From contig NZ_KB907342.1 of assembly GCF_000381985.1 (NCBI RefSeq), forward strand, positions 124,001 through 188,000: DNA of 64,000 nt, in the 5' to 3' direction. The notes below the pieces were generated by a model, which was given only the letters and a program-made list of their open reading frames with translations, ran no database searches and was not told where the DNA came from. Origin of the DNA: Novispirillum itersonii subsp. itersonii ATCC 12639 (GTDB lineage: Bacteria; Pseudomonadota; Alphaproteobacteria; Rhodospirillales; Rhodospirillaceae). Position 1 is the stretch's first letter, and each line of letters starts with the position of its first letter. Both the position numbers and the translations under genes were made by a program. Positions 61,653 to 64,000 of the stretch are shown in pieces.

Positions 61653-64000
61653 ATGCCGACCCATGCCATCCGCAAGCCGCGCCAGATCATCGACCGTAAG
61701 GATCTGGTGATCCGTCTGGACGATCTGGCCGAACGGGATCTGAAGCCGCATGAAAAGCGGCGGGAGCTTCTGGCAACCCTGAAGGATGCCTATCGCCGTG
61801 GCTTTGATGAGGTCAAGCGCCGCTGCCTTGAAGACCGGGCCAACGGGTCGGTGACGGTGCGGGAACACTGCTACCTGATGGATCAGCTGATCGTCACCCT
61901 GTACGATTATGTGACCCGCCATGTGTTCGTGCGAGGATCGCTGACCAAGGGGGAGCATCTGAGCCTTCTGGCCGTCGGCGGGTATGGCCGGGGCGAGCTG
62001 TGCCCTTATTCCGATCTCGATCTGCTGTTTCTGCTGCCCTACAAATCCACCCCGTATTCAGAGCAGGTGGTGGAATACATGCTCTATATCCTGTGGGATC
62101 TGGGGCTGAAAGTCGGGCATTCCACCCGGTCGATTGACGAATGTGTCCGTCTTGCCAAAACCGACATCACCATCCGCACCGCCCTGCTGGAAGCCCGCTG
62201 GCTGTGGGGGGACAAGCCGCTGGCCGAAGAGTTCCGTCAGCGGTACCGCGCTGAGGTCATTGCTGGCAGCGGTGCCGGATTTGTCGAGCAGAAGCTGGCT
62301 GAGCGTGATGCCCGCCACAACCGGCTGGGCGATTCCCGCTATGTGCTGGAGCCTAACGTCAAGGAAGACAAGGGCGGCCTGCGTGATCTGCATACCCTGT
62401 ACTGGATTGCCAAGTACCTGTATGGCATCACCGATGTGCGGGAACTGGTGGATATCGGGGTGCTGACCACCCCCACCGCCCGGCTGTTCATCAAGGCACA
62501 GACCTTCCTGTGGACTGTCCGCTGCCATCTGCATTATCTGACCAACCGGGCCGAAGACCGCCTGACGTTTGACGCCCAGAAGGCGATTGCCGCCCAGCTT
62601 GGTTATACCGACCACGCCGGGGCCGCCGGGGTGGAACGCTTTATGAAGCACTACTTCCTGATCCCCAAGGATGTCGGGGATCTCACCCGGGTGTTCTGTG
62701 CGGTGCTGGAAGAGCAGAACAAGCGCAAGCCCCGCTTCTCGCTGCGGCGACGCAAAAGCATCGGCAACTTTGTCATCGACAGTGGCCGCATCGGGGTCAA
62801 GGACGAAGCGGCGTTTCTGGCAGATCCGATCCAGTTCCTGATGCTGTTCCGGCATGCTCAGACCCAGCAGGTGGATATCCACCCCAACACCCTGCGGCTG
62901 GTGACGGAGAACCTGAAGCTGGTCCCGCGTCTGCGGCCCAATCCGGCGGCCAACGCGCTGTTTCTGGAGATGCTGACCGATTCGAATGACCCGGAAGGGA
63001 CCCTGCGCCAGTTGAATGAGGCCGGGGTGTTCGGCCGCTTCATCCCGGAATTCGGGCATGTGGTGGCGCAGATGCAGTATGACATGTATCACGTTTATAC
63101 GACGGACGAGCATACCATCCGTGCCATCGGCATCCTGCGCCGGATTGAGGCCGGAGAACTGAAGGATGATCTGCCGGTCGCTTCGCAGGTGGTGCATACG
63201 GTGCAGTCACGCCGGGCCCTGTATGCGGCGGTGATGATGCACGATATCGCCAAGGGCCGGGGGGGAGATCATTCCGAGCTGGGTGCCGAGATTGCCCGCA
63301 AGCTGGGGCCGCGTCTTGGGCTGACGCCGGAAGAAACCGAGACCGTCTCGTGGCTGGTGCTGCATCATCTGGCGATGACGCGGGTGGCGTTTAAGCGTGA
63401 TATTGATGACCCCCAGACCATTCTGTCCTTCGCACAACTGGTCCAGAGCCCGGAACGCCTGCGCCTGCTGCTGGTCCTGACCTGTGTTGATATCCGCGCC
63501 GTCGGCCCCAAGGTGTGGAACAACTGGAAAGCGACCCTGCTGCGCGAACTGTATTACCGCACCGAAGATGCCCTGTCAGGTGGTCTGTCGGCTGAAGCCC
63601 GTGACATCCGCGTCACCCGTGCCAAAGATGCGGTCCGGGCGGCCCTGACGGACTGGGCGCCGGAGCGGGTCGACTGGTTTCTGGCGCTGGGCTATCCGTC
63701 TTACTGGCTGGCCTATGACACCGTGACGCAGGCCCTGCATGCCCGGATGGTTGACCGGGCGGAGGCCGACAAAGCCCCCCTGACAGTGGACATCCGCCCG
63801 CTGAAATCCAGCGATGTGGTCGATGTCACCATTTATACCAGCGATCACCCGGGGCTGTTTGCCCGGCTGACCGGGGCGATTTCGCTGCTGGGATGTTCGA
63901 TTGTTGATGCCAAGATCGTCACCCTGACCAACGGCATGGCGCTGGACAGCTTCAGCGTGCATGACCCGCAGGGGGAATTGCCGGTCAATACCGATAAACA
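61653..64000 (+). CDS. glnD: PII uridylyltransferase/uridylyl-removing enzyme (cut by right edge)
   Basis: About 782 codons of a protein usually 900 or more long. The nucleotidyltransferase motif GGYGRGEL...YSDLDLLFL (about 109-129) modifies PII. A GlnD-specific region follows with NVKEDKGGLRDLHTLYW. The HD domain (VHTVQSRRALYAAVMMHDIAKGRGGDHSELG, near 515-550) removes UMP. The first ACT domain begins near residue 718 (VDVTIYTSDHPGLFARL); the second is beyond the edge. The enzyme reports glutamine level to nitrogen regulation. Start ATG 61653 with AAAGGGGGG upstream. Confidence 0.96.
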   Translation, partial: MPTHAIRKPRQIIDRKDLVIRLDDLAERDLKPHEKRRELLATLKDAYRRGFDEVKRRCLEDRANGSVTVREHCYLMDQLIVTLYDYVTRHVFVRGSLTKGEHLSLLAVGGYGRGELCPYSDLDLLFLLPYKSTPYSEQVVEYMLYILWDLGLKVGHSTRSIDECVRLAKTDITIRTALLEARWLWGDKPLAEEFRQRYRAEVIAGSGAGFVEQKLAERDARHNRLGDSRYVLEPNVKEDKGGLRDLHTLYWIAKYLYGITDVRELVDIGVLTTPTARLFIKAQTFLWTVRCHLHYLTNRAEDRLTFDAQKAIAAQLGYTDHAGAAGVERFMKHYFLIPKDVGDLTRVFCAVLEEQNKRKPRFSLRRRKSIGNFVIDSGRIGVKDEAAFLADPIQFLMLFRHAQTQQVDIHPNTLRLVTENLKLVPRLRPNPAANALFLEMLTDSNDPEGTLRQLNEAGVFGRFIPEFGHVVAQMQYDMYHVYTTDEHTIRAIGILRRIEAGELKDDLPVASQVVHTVQSRRALYAAVMMHDIAKGRGGDHSELGAEIARKLGPRLGLTPEETETVSWLVLHHLAMTRVAFKRDIDDPQTILSFAQLVQSPERLRLLLVLTCVDIRAVGPKVWNNWKATLLRELYYRTEDALSGGLSAEARDIRVTRAKDAVRAALTDWAPERVDWFLALGYPSYWLAYDTVTQALHARMVDRAEADKAPLTVDIRPLKSSDVVDVTIYTSDHPGLFARLTGAISLLGCSIVDAKIVTLTNGMALDSFSVHDPQGELPVNTDK

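Noticed and set aside
1-64000. CRISPR arrays, tRNA/rRNA genes, insertion sequences
   Set aside because: No regularly spaced repeats, no cloverleaf or conserved rRNA segments, and no transposase or integrase motifs were recognised on reading. Short hairpins found are terminators.

Overview
The window looks like chromosome of a free-living, motile alphaproteobacterium, most likely Rhodospirillales (Novispirillum/Insolitispirillum/Magnetospirillum-like). The pointers are high GC with strong G/C third positions, a SAM-II type riboswitch (a mainly alphaproteobacterial class), a plant-type GshA, monofunctional prephenate dehydratase, an NDUFS6-like zinc-finger protein, Kdo and ubiquinone genes, several chemoreceptors, and a GlnD at the right edge. 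No tRNA, rRNA, CRISPR array or transposase was recognised. The genus is inference.

Layout. 1-5.1 kb: N-terminal part of a chemoreceptor running off the left edge, gshA, rsmE, and ubiA overlapping an ETF-beta-lysine-methyltransferase-like gene. 5.3-12.9 kb: Cache chemoreceptor, a GMC oxidoreductase coupled to cobK, a hybrid histidine kinase and an unrecognised protein. 13.0-16.3 kb: methionine ABC transporter with two tandem metQ copies, metI and a short metN, preceded by promoter, SAM-II aptamer and intrinsic terminator in the order expected for attenuation. 16.5-20.1 kb: HxlR/NmrA pair, AraC regulator, MFS transporter. 20.1-30.1 kb: housekeeping genes (tyrS, anmK, hisN-like, kdsB, pheA, mnmA, dps) plus a cyclic-nucleotide-binding/CPBP membrane protein. 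29.7-32.9 kb: cysE-iscR-iscS-fdx operon for cysteine and Fe-S supply, with a near-consensus promoter.

33.8-37.8 kb is a four-gene signalling operon: membrane SpoIIE-type PP2C phosphatase, globin-coupled chemoreceptor, STAS anti-anti-sigma factor and RsbW-like ATPase. It reads as a partner-switching module with a built-in haem sensor but no local sigma factor. 38-44.8 kb holds glycerate kinase, polA, the zinc-finger protein, an orphan ABC ATPase and a lipoprotein lysophospholipase. 44.8-46.1 kb is a lone, lower-GC TIR-domain gene with an unrecognised C-terminal half, a candidate NAD+-cleaving defence effector. 46.1-50.2 kb has DUF1272, a second cysE, and a BMP-family binding protein with a membrane diguanylate cyclase that is split by an apparent one-base frameshift.

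50.4-56.5 kb: a FadR-type regulator divergent from ferredoxin-NADP reductase with a dyad between them, glycosyltransferase, polysaccharide deacetylase, gamma-carbonic-anhydrase-like protein, and an AraC regulator divergent from a DUF2000 gene. 56.6-60.4 kb is a lower-GC island: a tiny secreted Cys/His-rich protein, then a translationally coupled operon of an effector-less CHASE2 membrane protein, a small secreted protein and an M48 lipoprotein metalloprotease. This is the strongest candidate for an undescribed envelope system. 60.5-64 kb: a tandem-domain HxlR regulator and glnD, cut by the right edge.
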